A stretch of DNA of 64,000 bases from Streptomyces hyderabadensis (lineage in GTDB: Bacteria > Actinomycetota > Actinomycetes > Streptomycetales > Streptomycetaceae). The translations under genes and the position numbers were made by a program. The stretch is taken from NCBI RefSeq assembly GCF_020404845.1, contig NZ_JAIOJZ010000021.1, forward strand, positions 1 to 64,000, written 5' to 3'. How positions within the stretch are numbered: position 1 is the stretch's first letter; each line of letters starts with the position of its first letter. Shown piece after piece: positions 38,186-48,197 of this stretch. The notes below the pieces were generated by a model, which was not told the DNA's origin, did not search any database, and saw only the letters and a program-made list of their open reading frames with translations.

Positions 38186-39889
38186 TCAGGCGGTCAGGCG
38201 GGTGAGGGCCTCCTCGACCGTCACTTCCTCGCGCTCCCCCGTGCGGCGGTCCTTCAGTTCGACCACGCCCTCGGCGGAGCGGCGGCCGGCCACCAGGATC
38301 TGCGGGACGCCGATGAGTTCGGCGTCGGTGAACTTCACGCCGGGAGAGACTCCCGCGCGGTCGTCCACCAGGACGCGGACGCCGGCCGCGGCCAGCTTGT
38401 CGGAGACCTCCAGGGCCAGCTCGGTCTGGAGGGCCTTGCCCGCGGCGACGACGTGGACGTCGGCCGGGGCGACCTCCTTGGACCAGACGAGGCCCTTGTC
38501 GTCGGCGTGCTGCTCGGCGAGGGCGGCCACCGCGCGGGAGACACCGATGCCGTAGGAGCCCATGGTGACGCGGGCCGGCTTGCCGTTCTGGCCGAGGACG
38601 TCGAGCTTGAGGGCGTCGGCGTACTTGCGGCCCAGCTGGAAGATGTGGCCGATCTCGATGGCGCGGTCCAGCTTGAGGCCGGTGCCGCAGTTCGGGCAGG
38701 GGTCGCCCTCGCGGACCACCACGACGTCGACATACTCGTCGACCTCGAAGTCGCGGCCCGCGACCACGTTCTTGGCGTGGGTGTCGGCCTTGTTGGCGCC
38801 GGTGATCCACGCGGTGCCGGGCGCGACGCGGGGGTCGGCGATGTACTTGACCTTCTCGCCCAGGCCCTGCGGGCCGACGTAGCCGCGGACCAGGTCGGAG
38901 CGGCCGACGAAGTCCTCGGCGGTGACCAGCTCGACGGCGGCGGGGGCGAAGTGCGCCTCCACCTTGTCCATGTCGACCTCGCGGTCGCCGGGGACGCCCA
39001 CGGCGACGATCTCGCCGTCCACCTTGACCAGGAGGTTCTTGAGGGTGGCGGAGGCTTCTACGCCGAGGGAGGCGGCCAGGGTCTCGATGGTGGGGGTGTC
39101 GGGGGTGGGGATGTCCTCGGCCGCGGGGACGTCGGCCGCCTCCACGGGGCTCAGCTTGTAGGTGATCGCCTCGGTGTTGGCGGCGTAGTCGCAGTTCGGG
39201 CAGTCGGCGAAGGTGTCCTCGCCCGCCTCCGCGGGGGCCAGGAACTCCTCGGACTTGGAGCCGCCCATGGCGCCGGCGGTGGCCGCGACGATGCGGTAGT
39301 CGAGGCCGAGGCGCTCGAAGATGCGCTGGTAGGCGGCGCGGTGCAGGGCGTAGGACTCGGCGAGGCCCTCGTCGGCGACGTCGAAGGAGTAGGAGTCCTT
39401 CATGAGGAACTCGCGGCCGCGCAGGATGCCGGCCCGGGGGCGGGCCTCGTCGCGGTACTTGTTCTGGATCTGGTAGAGGATGACCGGCAGGTCCTTGTAG
39501 GACGATGCCTGGTCCTTGACCAGGAGGGTGAAGATCTCCTCGTGGGTGGGGCCGAGGAGGTAGTCGCCGCCCTTGCGGTCCTGGAGGCGGAAGAGTTCGG
39601 GGCCGTATTCGTCCCAGCGGCCCGTCGCCTCGTACGGCTCGCGCGGCAGGAGGGCGGGGAGCTGGACCTCCTGGGCGCCGATGGCGTCCATCTCCTCGCG
39701 GACGATGCGCTCGATGTTGCCGAGGACCTTCTTGCCGAGGGGCAGCCAGCTCCACAGGCCGGCGGCGGTGCGGCGCACGTAGCCGGCGCGGACCAGCAGC
39801 TTGTGGCTGAGGACCTCGGCGTCCGCCGGGTCGTCGCGCAGCGTCTTCGCCATCAACTTCGACATGCGCTGGACCGGTGCGTTGGCCAT
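38186..39889 (-). CDS. proS: Prolyl-tRNA synthetase
   Basis: ProS is a class II synthetase that charges tRNA-Pro. The 567-residue bacterial-type protein has motif 1 near LPLGKKVLGNIERIVREEMD, motif 2 in YRDEARPRAGILRGREFLMKD, and an inserted editing domain (about 225-395). Motif 3 is GSYGIGVSRAVAALAE, and an anticodon-binding domain closes it. A CxxC-like pair occurs near DCPNCDYAANTEA. ATG start at 39889. It is a single gene, terminated in the repeat-bearing spacer downstream. Confidence 0.97.
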   Translation of the reverse strand: MANAPVQRMSKLMAKTLRDDPADAEVLSHKLLVRAGYVRRTAAGLWSWLPLGKKVLGNIERIVREEMDAIGAQEVQLPALLPREPYEATGRWDEYGPELFRLQDRKGGDYLLGPTHEEIFTLLVKDQASSYKDLPVILYQIQNKYRDEARPRAGILRGREFLMKDSYSFDVADEGLAESYALHRAAYQRIFERLGLDYRIVAATAGAMGGSKSEEFLAPAEAGEDTFADCPNCDYAANTEAITYKLSPVEAADVPAAEDIPTPDTPTIETLAASLGVEASATLKNLLVKVDGEIVAVGVPGDREVDMDKVEAHFAPAAVELVTAEDFVGRSDLVRGYVGPQGLGEKVKYIADPRVAPGTAWITGANKADTHAKNVVAGRDFEVDEYVDVVVVREGDPCPNCGTGLKLDRAIEIGHIFQLGRKYADALKLDVLGQNGKPARVTMGSYGIGVSRAVAALAEQHADDKGLVWSKEVAPADVHVVAAGKALQTELALEVSDKLAAAGVRVLVDDRAGVSPGVKFTDAELIGVPQILVAGRRSAEGVVELKDRRTGEREEVTVEEALTRLTA

Positions 39890-39962
39890 GGTTCTCGTGT
39901 CTCCTGCTGCGTAAGGGTGGTGCTAGGAGGTTAGCCGGGCGGTCCGGTGCGGTGGAAATCGG

Positions 39963-40505
39963 TTATCGACCGGGCGTGCGCCGGTGCAGCGGGAGCGGGG
40001 CGCCCATCACCGCGTACGGCTTGGGGGCGCTGGGGAAGAGGACCCGGCGGGCGAGGTCCTGGTAGCCGAGGGAGCGGTAGAGGGCGCGGGCGGGGCTCTC
40101 AGTGTCGATCGCGGAGAGGATCGAGCGGGGCTCGGTGGCGGCGTCGGTGATGGTGGTGATCAGGGAGCGGCCCGCGCCGCGGTTCTGGTGGGCCGGGTGG
40201 ACGTGCAGCTCCGTGATGACGAAGGAGTCGTCGAGCCAGGCGTCGGTGCCCTGGGCGCGGAGGTAGGGCTCGACGACCGTGGACCACCAGTGGGTGCGGT
40301 CGTTGGGCATGCCGTAGACGAAGCCGACGAGACGGCCCCGGACGGTGGCGCCGAGGGCTCTGGCGCCGGGGTGGGTCATGTGGCGCAGGACGATCTGACG
40401 GCGGACGGCCACCTCGTCGGGGCCGAGGCCGAAGGCGGCGGCTTGGACGGCCAGGGCCTCGTCCACGTGCGCGGAGAGGTCCAGCGGGCCGATCACGAGG
40501 TCCAT
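39963..40505 (-). CDS. GNAT-family N-acetyltransferase
   Basis: This is a 180-residue protein with the GNAT core: FVITELHVHPAHQNRGAGRSLI contains the beta4 strand and the acetyl-CoA-binding V-x-x-x-x-R-x-G-x-G pattern (HQNRGAG). It is followed by the B-motif region ARALYRSLGYQDL. The acceptor is unknown. ATG start at 40505. It lies about 50 bases after the next GNAT gene on the same strand, so the two are possibly cotranscribed. Confidence 0.88.
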   Translation of the reverse strand: MDLVIGPLDLSAHVDEALAVQAAAFGLGPDEVAVRRQIVLRHMTHPGARALGATVRGRLVGFVYGMPNDRTHWWSTVVEPYLRAQGTDAWLDDSFVITELHVHPAHQNRGAGRSLITTITDAATEPRSILSAIDTESPARALYRSLGYQDLARRVLFPSAPKPYAVMGAPLPLHRRTPGR

Positions 40506-40555
40506 GCCGGGAGCCTACAGGGGGTGCGGCCGGGGTGCCGGTGGCGCGGTGCGGC

Positions 40556-41404
40556 TCAGAACAGGACGCTCATGAAGGCGCCCACCTCGTGGAATCCGAC
40601 CCTGAGGTACGTCCGTCGCGCCGCCGTGTTGAAGTCGTTGACGTACAGGCTCGCCACCGGGGCGGCGTCCGCGAGGGCGTAGCGCAGGACCGCCGCCATG
40701 CCCGGTGCCGCCAGGCCCTTGCCGCGGTACTCGGGGGCCACCCATACGCCCTGGATCTGGCAGGCGCGGTCGGTGGCGGCGCCGATCTCGGCCTTGAAGA
40801 CGACCTTGCCGTCGGCGTCGAAGCGGGCGAAGGAGCGGCCGGAGCCGACGAGTTCGGCGACCCGGGCCTGGTAGAGCAGGCCGCCGTCGCCGGCCAGCGG
40901 GGAGATGCCGACCTCCTCGGTGAACATCGCCACGCAGGCCGGCATGATCCGTTCCATCTCGTCCTTGCGGACGCGCCGTACGTAGGGGTCCGGGGCGATG
41001 TCGTCGGGGAGGCGGTCGGTGACCATGAGGGGCTGGCGGGTGCGCACCTCGCGGGCGGGGCCCCAGCCCGGTTCGAGGAGTCGCCAGAGCTGGGCGGTGG
41101 TGTCGGCGGGGCCGACGATCGAGGAGCAGCGGCGGCCGGCCCGGCGGGCGCGGTCGGCGAAGGCGCGGACGGCGCGCGGGGTGGCGCAGATGGGCACCAG
41201 GTTGGCCCCGGCGTAGCACAGGGACGTGAGCATGCCGTGCTCGTACCAGCCCCACATCTCGCCGCCGAGACGCCACGGGTCGAGGCCGGCGATCTGGACG
41301 CGTGCGGTCACGAAGGCGTTCGCGACCGGGTCGCGGTCGAGGATGGCGAGCGCGGCGTCCAGGTCGCTCGGTTCGAGCACGCGGGAGGTGGTCTGCGTCA
41401 ACAC
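40556..41404 (-). CDS. DUF4081/GNAT two-domain acetyltransferase
   Basis: The 282-residue protein starts at the GTG at 41404 (VLTQTTSRVLEPSDL). An in-frame start at 41443 is less likely and has no ribosome binding site. The N-terminal half (DLDAALAILDRDPVANAFV) matches the DUF4081 domain found in actinobacteria. The C-terminal half is a GNAT domain with IQGVWVAPEYRGKGLAAPGM, carrying the acetyl-CoA motif, then LYVNDFNTAARRTYLRVGF. The acceptor is unknown. It lies directly downstream of ispG on the same strand, an arrangement I recall from other streptomycetes. Confidence 0.88.
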   Translation of the reverse strand: MLTQTTSRVLEPSDLDAALAILDRDPVANAFVTARVQIAGLDPWRLGGEMWGWYEHGMLTSLCYAGANLVPICATPRAVRAFADRARRAGRRCSSIVGPADTTAQLWRLLEPGWGPAREVRTRQPLMVTDRLPDDIAPDPYVRRVRKDEMERIMPACVAMFTEEVGISPLAGDGGLLYQARVAELVGSGRSFARFDADGKVVFKAEIGAATDRACQIQGVWVAPEYRGKGLAAPGMAAVLRYALADAAPVASLYVNDFNTAARRTYLRVGFHEVGAFMSVLF

Positions 41405-41505
41405 GTGCGGGGGCCTCACCCTGAGATCTGCTGGTCCCCGCACTGTACCTGCCGCGAATATGCCGCGCCGCCCCCCGGGGCGACGCGGCAGTGGGGGGAG
41501 CCGGA

Positions 41506-42663
<1,158 letters not shown>

Positions 42664-42811
42664 CTGCTGTGCAACCCCAAGTCGTGGATCAAGGTCCGGC
42701 CCCGTTCAGCGGCGGGCTCCGGCATCCGAGATTACGGCACCCAGATGAACGCCGGGCACGCGGCGTACGGGAGATGCACCCTTTGGCGGCCATGTGCCGG
42801 GCGGGACGAGT

Positions 42812-42852
42812 GAAGCCCGGTCCGGAGGGACATGCTCTCCGGATCGGGCTTC
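42812..42852 (-). terminator. Hairpin terminator after the dxr-rseP pair
   Basis: Arms 42812-42827 and 42837-42852 pair over 15 of 16 positions (GAAGCCCGGTCCGGAG against CTCCGGATCGGGCTTC) with a 9-base loop. It lies about 65 bases beyond the RseP stop codon and before the ispG start. Confidence 0.8.
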
Positions 42853-42917
42853 TCATCGGATCGGTCGGACGGTCCGCAGATCCGGTCGTCATGCCGGTGC
42901 CGCGGCGGGCTGGACGG

Positions 42918-44222
42918 TCAGGTGATGCGGACCGGGTTGACCACGTCGGCCACCAGGACGAGCAGGGTGAAGCAGACGAAGACGCCCGCCACCACGTAGG
43001 CCACCGGCATCAGCTTCGCCACGTCGAAGGGACCGGGGTCGGGCCTGCGCAGCACCTTGGCGGTGCCACGGCGCAGCGACTCCCACAGCGCGCCCGCGAT
43101 GTGCCCGCCGTCGAGCGGCAGCAGCGGGAGCATGTTGAAGAGGAACAGGGAGAGGTTGAAGCCGGCCACCAGCATGACGAACATGGCGAGCTGCTGGGTG
43201 GGCGGGATGTCGAGGGTGGCGATCTCGCCGCCGACGCGGGCGGCACCGACGACGCCCATCGGGGAGTCGGCCTCGCGCGGTCCGTCGCCGAAGGCCGCGT
43301 CCCACAGGGCCGGGATCTTGGCGGGCAGCGCGGCGAGGTTGTCGACGGCGTCGCCGATCCGGTCGCCCATCCAGGTCACGGACTGGCCGAAGTCCTGTTT
43401 CACCACGCCGGTGGCGGAGCTGAAGCCGAGGAAGCCCGCGGTGACGTACTCGCCCTGGACGATCTGTCCGTTGGAGTCCTTCTTGGCGACCTTGTTGGTG
43501 GCGATGGTCGCGTGGAGGGTGATCTCCTCGCCCTTGCGCTCGACGACGACCGGCACGTCCTCGCCGGGGTTGGCGCGGATCAGGTCGGACAGCTTGTCCC
43601 AGTCGTCGGTCCGTACGCCGTCGAAGGCGAGGATCTTGTCGCCGGCCCTCAGGCCCGCCGCGGCGGCCGGGGAGGCCGGGTCGGACTTGGTGCAGTCGTC
43701 GCGGTTCTCGCTCTGCGAGATGACGCACTGGGAGACGGAGCTGACGGTGGTGGTCTGCTGGGAGATGCCGAAGCCCATCAGGACGGTGAGGAAGAGCACC
43801 ACCGCGAGGATCAGGTTCATGAAGGGGCCGGCGAACATCACGATGACGCGCTTCCACGGCTTGCGCGTGTAGAAGAGCCGCTTCTCGTCGCCGGGCTGCA
43901 GTTCCTCGAAGGCGGCCGAGCGGGCGTCCTCTATCATCCCGCGCCAGGGCGAGGTGGAGCGTGCCTCCATGCGGCCGTCGGGGCCGGGCGGGAACATGCC
44001 GATCATGCGGATGTAGCCGCCGAAGGGGATGGCCTTGATCCCGTACTCGGTGTCGCCCTTCTTCTTGGAGAAGAGCGTCGGTCCGAAGCCCACCATGTAC
44101 TGCGGCACCCGGATGCCGAACATCTTGGCCGTGGACAGGTGGCCCAGCTCGTGCCAGGCGATGGAGAAGAGCAGGCCGACGGCGAAGAGGACTATGCCGA
44201 GGATGAACATCAGGGTCGTCAT
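42918..44222 (-). CDS. rseP: RseP-type site-2 (intramembrane) zinc metalloprotease
   Basis: The 434-residue membrane protease starts at the ATG at 44222 in an ATGA overlap with the dxr stop. The frame is open upstream, but that is a dxr shadow. Zinc motif HELGH (24-28) lies in the first membrane helix. A PDZ domain follows around SPAAAAGLRAGDKILAFDGV, and the C-terminal LLPLDGGHIAGAL carries the conserved metal-ligand Asp. Such proteases cleave membrane-bound anti-sigma factors or signal-peptide remnants. Coupling of rseP to dxr is widespread in bacteria. Confidence 0.95.
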   Translation of the reverse strand: MTTLMFILGIVLFAVGLLFSIAWHELGHLSTAKMFGIRVPQYMVGFGPTLFSKKKGDTEYGIKAIPFGGYIRMIGMFPPGPDGRMEARSTSPWRGMIEDARSAAFEELQPGDEKRLFYTRKPWKRVIVMFAGPFMNLILAVVLFLTVLMGFGISQQTTTVSSVSQCVISQSENRDDCTKSDPASPAAAAGLRAGDKILAFDGVRTDDWDKLSDLIRANPGEDVPVVVERKGEEITLHATIATNKVAKKDSNGQIVQGEYVTAGFLGFSSATGVVKQDFGQSVTWMGDRIGDAVDNLAALPAKIPALWDAAFGDGPREADSPMGVVGAARVGGEIATLDIPPTQQLAMFVMLVAGFNLSLFLFNMLPLLPLDGGHIAGALWESLRRGTAKVLRRPDPGPFDVAKLMPVAYVVAGVFVCFTLLVLVADVVNPVRIT

Positions 44223-45475
44223 GCACGGGCCTCCGCCGTCTGTGCCGCCAGTTGCCGGGCCCGGGCGCGTGCCCAGGTCTCCGCTTCGAGGACGTCCGCG
44301 ACGGTGAGCGAGGTTCCCGTACGGGGGGTGCCGTGCTCCTCGACCACCCGCGTGACGGTCTCCATGATCCCGAGAAACGGCAGCGCGCCGGAGCGGAACG
44401 CCTCGACGCACTCCTCGTTGGCGGCATTGAACACCGCCGGGGCCGTGCCCGCGAGCTGTCCGACGTGCCTGGCCAGGTCGACGGAGGGAAAGGCCTCGTT
44501 GTCGAGCGGGAAGAACTCCCAGGTCGAGGCCTTGCTCCAGTCGAAGGCGGGCGCGGCGTCGGGGACGCGGTCGGGCCAGCCCAGGCCCACGGCGATGGGC
44601 CCGCCCATGTCGGGGGGCGTGGCGTGGGCCAGCGTCGATCCGTCCGTGTACTCCACCATCGAGTGGACATACGACTGCGGGTGCACGACCACCTCAATGC
44701 GGTCGAAGGGAATGTCGTAGAGCAGGTGGGCCTCGATCACCTCCAGGCCCTTGTTGACGAGGGTGGCGGAGTTGATCGTGATCACCGGGCCCATGGCCCA
44801 GGTGGGGTGGGCCAGGGCGTCCTCGACGGTGACGGCCGCCAGGTGGTCCCTCGTCCGGCCGCGGAACGGGCCGCCGGAGGCGGTGACGACCAGCTTGCGC
44901 ACGTCGGCGCGGGTGCCGGCGGCCAGCGCCTGGAAGAGGGCGGCGTGCTCGGAGTCGACCGGGATGATCTGGCCCGGCTTGGCCAGCGCCTTGACCAGCG
45001 GGCCGCCGACGATGAGCGACTCCTTGTTGGCCAGCGCCAGGGTGCGGCCCGCCTCCAGGGCGGCGAGGGTGGGCGCGAGTCCGATGGAGCCGGTGATGCC
45101 GTTGAGCACGGTGTGGCAGTCGGAGGCGGCGACCTGGGTGGCCGCCTCCGGTCCGGCCAGGATCTCGGGGAGCGGCTCGCCCGCGCCGTACTGGTCGGCG
45201 AGCGCCTCCCGCAGCGCCGGTACGACGTCCTCGCGGGCGACGGCGACGGTCCGCACCTTCAGCCGGTACGCCTGCTCGGCGAGGAGGGCGACCCGGCCGC
45301 CGTTGGCGGACAGGGCGGTGACCCGGAAGCGGTCCGGGTTGCGCAGCACGAGGTCGATGGCCTGGGTCCCGATCGACCCGGTGGACCCGAGGATCACCAC
45401 GTCCTTCGGGCCGTCGCCCGCCACCGGGTCGTAGACGAGGTGGGGGTCGGCGAGTGGGGCTGGACTGTCGCTCAT
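44219..45475 (-). CDS. dxr: 1-deoxy-D-xylulose-5-phosphate reductoisomerase
   Basis: Dxr catalyses the committed step of the MEP isoprenoid pathway, making MEP from DXP with NADPH. The 418-residue protein starts at the ATG at 45475 (MSDSPAPLADPH). The nucleotide-binding motif is ILGSTGSIGTQAIDLV, followed by ANKESLIVGG, the metal/substrate segment PVDSEHAALFQ, and ASGGPFRG. It is cotranslated with rseP. Confidence 0.97.
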   Translation of the reverse strand: MSDSPAPLADPHLVYDPVAGDGPKDVVILGSTGSIGTQAIDLVLRNPDRFRVTALSANGGRVALLAEQAYRLKVRTVAVAREDVVPALREALADQYGAGEPLPEILAGPEAATQVAASDCHTVLNGITGSIGLAPTLAALEAGRTLALANKESLIVGGPLVKALAKPGQIIPVDSEHAALFQALAAGTRADVRKLVVTASGGPFRGRTRDHLAAVTVEDALAHPTWAMGPVITINSATLVNKGLEVIEAHLLYDIPFDRIEVVVHPQSYVHSMVEYTDGSTLAHATPPDMGGPIAVGLGWPDRVPDAAPAFDWSKASTWEFFPLDNEAFPSVDLARHVGQLAGTAPAVFNAANEECVEAFRSGALPFLGIMETVTRVVEEHGTPRTGTSLTVADVLEAETWARARARQLAAQTAEARA

Positions 45476-45629
45476 CCCCCCATTGTGTCCGCAACGCCCC
45501 TCCGGGAGGACAGCGCGTCCCTCGCACGGGTGTCGCGCACCCGCGAGGGCCGCCGGCGGTTTCCCGGACGGGCTCACTCACCGGAGTCGGACGGGCACTG
45601 AGCCGGCCCCTAACCTGGCGCGCGGTCGC

Positions 45630-45868
45630 TCAGTCACCGGCGACCAACTCGGCGAGCGGGACGTCAAGGGCGGACCCGATGAGGATCAGGTCGTCAAGAG
45701 TCGCGTCGTGGCGCCCTGCTCGACTTGGTCGATCCTCCTGCCGCCGAGCCCGGTCCTTTCGCCGAGTTCGTCCTGGCTGATGCCAAGGGCTTCACGTTGA
45801 ACACGGATGCGCCGCCCGAGCAGGCGCAGCCGGTGGGTCACCCAGTCGGGCGGCGAATCGGACGGCAT
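45630..45868 (-). pseudogene. Frameshifted XRE-family HTH regulator
   Basis: Starting at the ATG at 45868, the frame encodes an XRE-type HTH (RIRVQREALGISQDELGERT, then GGRRIDQVEQG) and then hits a stop after 60 codons. Shifting frame by one base near 45711-45716 restores the expected continuation RHDATLDDLILIGSALDVPL and AELVAGD, ending at 45630 for a 79-residue protein. A single missing C (GGCGCC instead of GGCCGCC) explains it. This is either a real inactivating deletion or a sequencing error. It is a short single-domain regulator between dxr and the acyl-CoA dehydrogenase gene. Confidence 0.75.
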
Positions 45869-45923
45869 GCGATGACTCTACGTCCGCCTCGGCGCCGCAG
45901 GGGTGGCGCCGAGGCACGAGGCA

Positions 45924-47906
45924 TCAACCGATGGCCCGGCGGACGTTCTCCCGTTGGGACGGCCCCGGTGTCGCGTCCGCGATCCATGGGCCGTCGCCCG
46001 AGGGGTCGACGACGCCCTGCTCCAGCCACTCGTACGCGCCGCCCAGCACGCCCTTGACGACCTTGCGGTCCAGGTCGTCGGTGTTGGTCCACAGGCGGCC
46101 GAAGAGTTCCTCGACGCGGATGCGGGACTGGCGGCAGAAGGCGTCGGCGAGCTGGTAGGCCTCGCGGCCGTGGTCGCCCTTGGCGCGCAGGTGCTCGGCG
46201 CGGACGCAGGCGGCGCTCATCGCGAACAGCTCCGCGCCGATGTCGACGATCCGGCCGAGGAAGCCCTGCTTGGCCTCCATCCGGCCCTGCCAGCGGGACA
46301 TGGCGTAGAAGGTGGAGCGGGCGAGCTTGCGTGCGGTGCGTTCGACGTAGCGCAGGTGGGCGGAGAGGTCGGGGTGGCCCGAGGGGTGGAAGTCGGCGTA
46401 CGAGCGCGGGAGCTGCCCCGGCCCCGCGACCAGCTTCGGCAGCCACTTGGCGTAGAAGACGCCGGCCTGGGCGCCCGCCCTCGCCTTGTCGGAGAGGGTC
46501 TTGTCGGGGTCGATCAGGTCGCCGGCGACCGAGAGGTGGGCGTCGACGGCCTCGCGCGCGATCAGCAGGTGCATGATCTCGGTGGAGCCCTCGAAGATGC
46601 GGTTGATGCGCAGGTCCCGCAGGAGTTGCTCGGCGGGGACCGCGCGCTCGCCGCGGGCTTCGAGGGAGGCCGCGGTCTCGAAGCCCCGGCCGCCGCGGAT
46701 CTGGACCAGTTCGTCGGCCATCAGGCAGGCCATCTCGGAGCCGTAGAGCTTGGCGAGGGCGGCCTCGATGCGGATGTCGTTGCGGTCCTCGTCGGCCATC
46801 TGGGAGGAGAGGTCCAGGACGGCCTCCAGGGCGAAGGTGGTCGCCGCGATGAAGGAGATCTTGGAGCCGACCGCCTCGTGCAGCGCGACCGGCTTGCCCC
46901 ACTGCTCGCGCACCGCCGACCACTCGCGGGCGATCTTCAGGCACCACTTGCCGGCGCCGACGCACATGGCCGGCAGCGAGAGGCGGCCGGTGTTGAGGGT
47001 GGTCAGGGCGATCTTGAGGCCGGCGCCCTCGGGGCCGATGCGGTTGGCGGCCGGGACGCGCACCCGGTGGAAGCGGGTGACGCCGTTCTCCAGGCCGCGC
47101 AGGCCCATGAAGGCGTTGCGGTTCTCGACCGTGATGCCCTCGGAGGCGGCCTCGACGACGAACGCGGTGATGCCCCCCTTGCCGCCCCCGCCGTCCTTGC
47201 CACCCTTGCTGCCCTGCCCGGCCTCGGGCTTCGGGACGCGGGCCATGACGACGAGCAGGTCGGCGACCACGCCGTTGGTGGTCCACAGCTTCACGCCGTC
47301 GAGGACGTAGTCGTCGCCGTCCCGGACGGCGGTGGTGGCCAGGCGGGCCGGGTCGGAGCCGACGTCCGGCTCGGTGAGCAGGAAGGCCGAGATGTCGGTG
47401 CGGGCGCAGCGCGGCAGGAACGTGTCCTTCTGCTCCTGGGTGCCGAACATCTTCAGCGGCTGCGGCACGCCGATCGACTGGTGGGCGGAGAGCAGCGCGC
47501 CGATCGCCGGGTTCGCGGACCCGACCAGGGCGAGGGCCTTGTTGTAGTAGACCTGGGTCAGGCCGAGGCCGCCGTACTTGGTGTCGATCTTCATGCCGAA
47601 GGCGCCCAGCTCCTTCAGCCCGGTGATCACGTCGTCGGGGATCCGCGCGTCGCGCTCGATCACCGCGCCGTCGATCTTCGTCTCGCAGAAGTCGCGCAGC
47701 TTGGCGAGGAACTCCTCGCCCCGCTGGACGTCCTCGTCGGCCGGGAGCGGGTGGGGGTGGAGGAGGTCGAGGCGGAAGCGGCCGAGGAACAGCTCCTTGG
47801 CGAAGCTGGGCTTGCGCCAGTCCTGTTCCCGGGCCGCCTCCGCGACCTGTCGGGCCTCACGTTCGGTGACGGTGGGACGGGAGGAGGAAGTGGGTGGTGC
47901 GGACAT
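45924..47906 (-). CDS. Acyl-CoA dehydrogenase family protein
   Basis: This large FAD-dependent acyl-CoA dehydrogenase of 660 residues starts at the ATG at 47906 (MSAPPTSSS) after GAGGTGAG; a GTG three codons earlier is the alternative. The FAD/substrate motif is AFLLTEPDVGSDPARLATTA, then VKLWTTNGVVADLLVVMA. The catalytic-region signature is QIRGGRGFETAASLE followed by RINRIFEGSTEIMHLLIAREA. A Gly/Lys-rich insertion (about 238-256) forms an exposed loop. The C-terminal 200 residues are an extra helical domain seen in the long actinobacterial members. The fatty-acyl substrate is unknown. Confidence 0.92.
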   Translation of the reverse strand: MSAPPTSSSRPTVTEREARQVAEAAREQDWRKPSFAKELFLGRFRLDLLHPHPLPADEDVQRGEEFLAKLRDFCETKIDGAVIERDARIPDDVITGLKELGAFGMKIDTKYGGLGLTQVYYNKALALVGSANPAIGALLSAHQSIGVPQPLKMFGTQEQKDTFLPRCARTDISAFLLTEPDVGSDPARLATTAVRDGDDYVLDGVKLWTTNGVVADLLVVMARVPKPEAGQGSKGGKDGGGGKGGITAFVVEAASEGITVENRNAFMGLRGLENGVTRFHRVRVPAANRIGPEGAGLKIALTTLNTGRLSLPAMCVGAGKWCLKIAREWSAVREQWGKPVALHEAVGSKISFIAATTFALEAVLDLSSQMADEDRNDIRIEAALAKLYGSEMACLMADELVQIRGGRGFETAASLEARGERAVPAEQLLRDLRINRIFEGSTEIMHLLIAREAVDAHLSVAGDLIDPDKTLSDKARAGAQAGVFYAKWLPKLVAGPGQLPRSYADFHPSGHPDLSAHLRYVERTARKLARSTFYAMSRWQGRMEAKQGFLGRIVDIGAELFAMSAACVRAEHLRAKGDHGREAYQLADAFCRQSRIRVEELFGRLWTNTDDLDRKVVKGVLGGAYEWLEQGVVDPSGDGPWIADATPGPSQRENVRRAIG

Positions 47907-48077
47907 GAGGCTCACCTCGCCACGAATCGCCCTGCACGAACTTGCGGACGTACGTTACTAGTCGGTGCTACTCGATCGTATGTACCCGATTCCGGGCGAC
48001 CCGGCCACCCTTCGTGCGGCCGTTCGGCCGATACTGCGAGGGTGGGTCCGACAGGGGGAGCGTGGAAGACAGTCCAG

Positions 48078-48091
48078 TCGAAGCGCTTCGA
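48078..48091. promoter_or_regulatory. LacI-type operator O1 upstream of the regulator
   Basis: A perfect 14-base palindrome TCGAAGCGCTTCGA with the central CG typical of LacI/GalR operators. It lies in the divergent spacer between the acyl-CoA dehydrogenase and the LacI gene, about 106 bases before the LacI ATG. The same sequence recurs at 57270 and 57379 and, with end mismatches, at 48167. Confidence 0.85.
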
Positions 48092-48166
48092 CATGGTATG
48101 GACACCCATCCGCACTGGGGCTACTGTCGAACCACCCTCGCCCGCCGCTATTCGTCCCGCGCGCTG

Positions 48167-48180
48167 TCGAAGCGCTTCAC
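48167..48180. promoter_or_regulatory. LacI-type operator O2 close to the regulator start
   Basis: TCGAAGCGCTTCAC matches 12 of 14 positions of the palindrome. It ends 17 bases before the LacI ATG, so binding would block its own transcription or initiation. It is 89 bases from O1, about eight to nine helical turns, which would allow looping. Confidence 0.75.
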
Positions 48181-48197
48181 ATCACTTGGAGAGCCGG

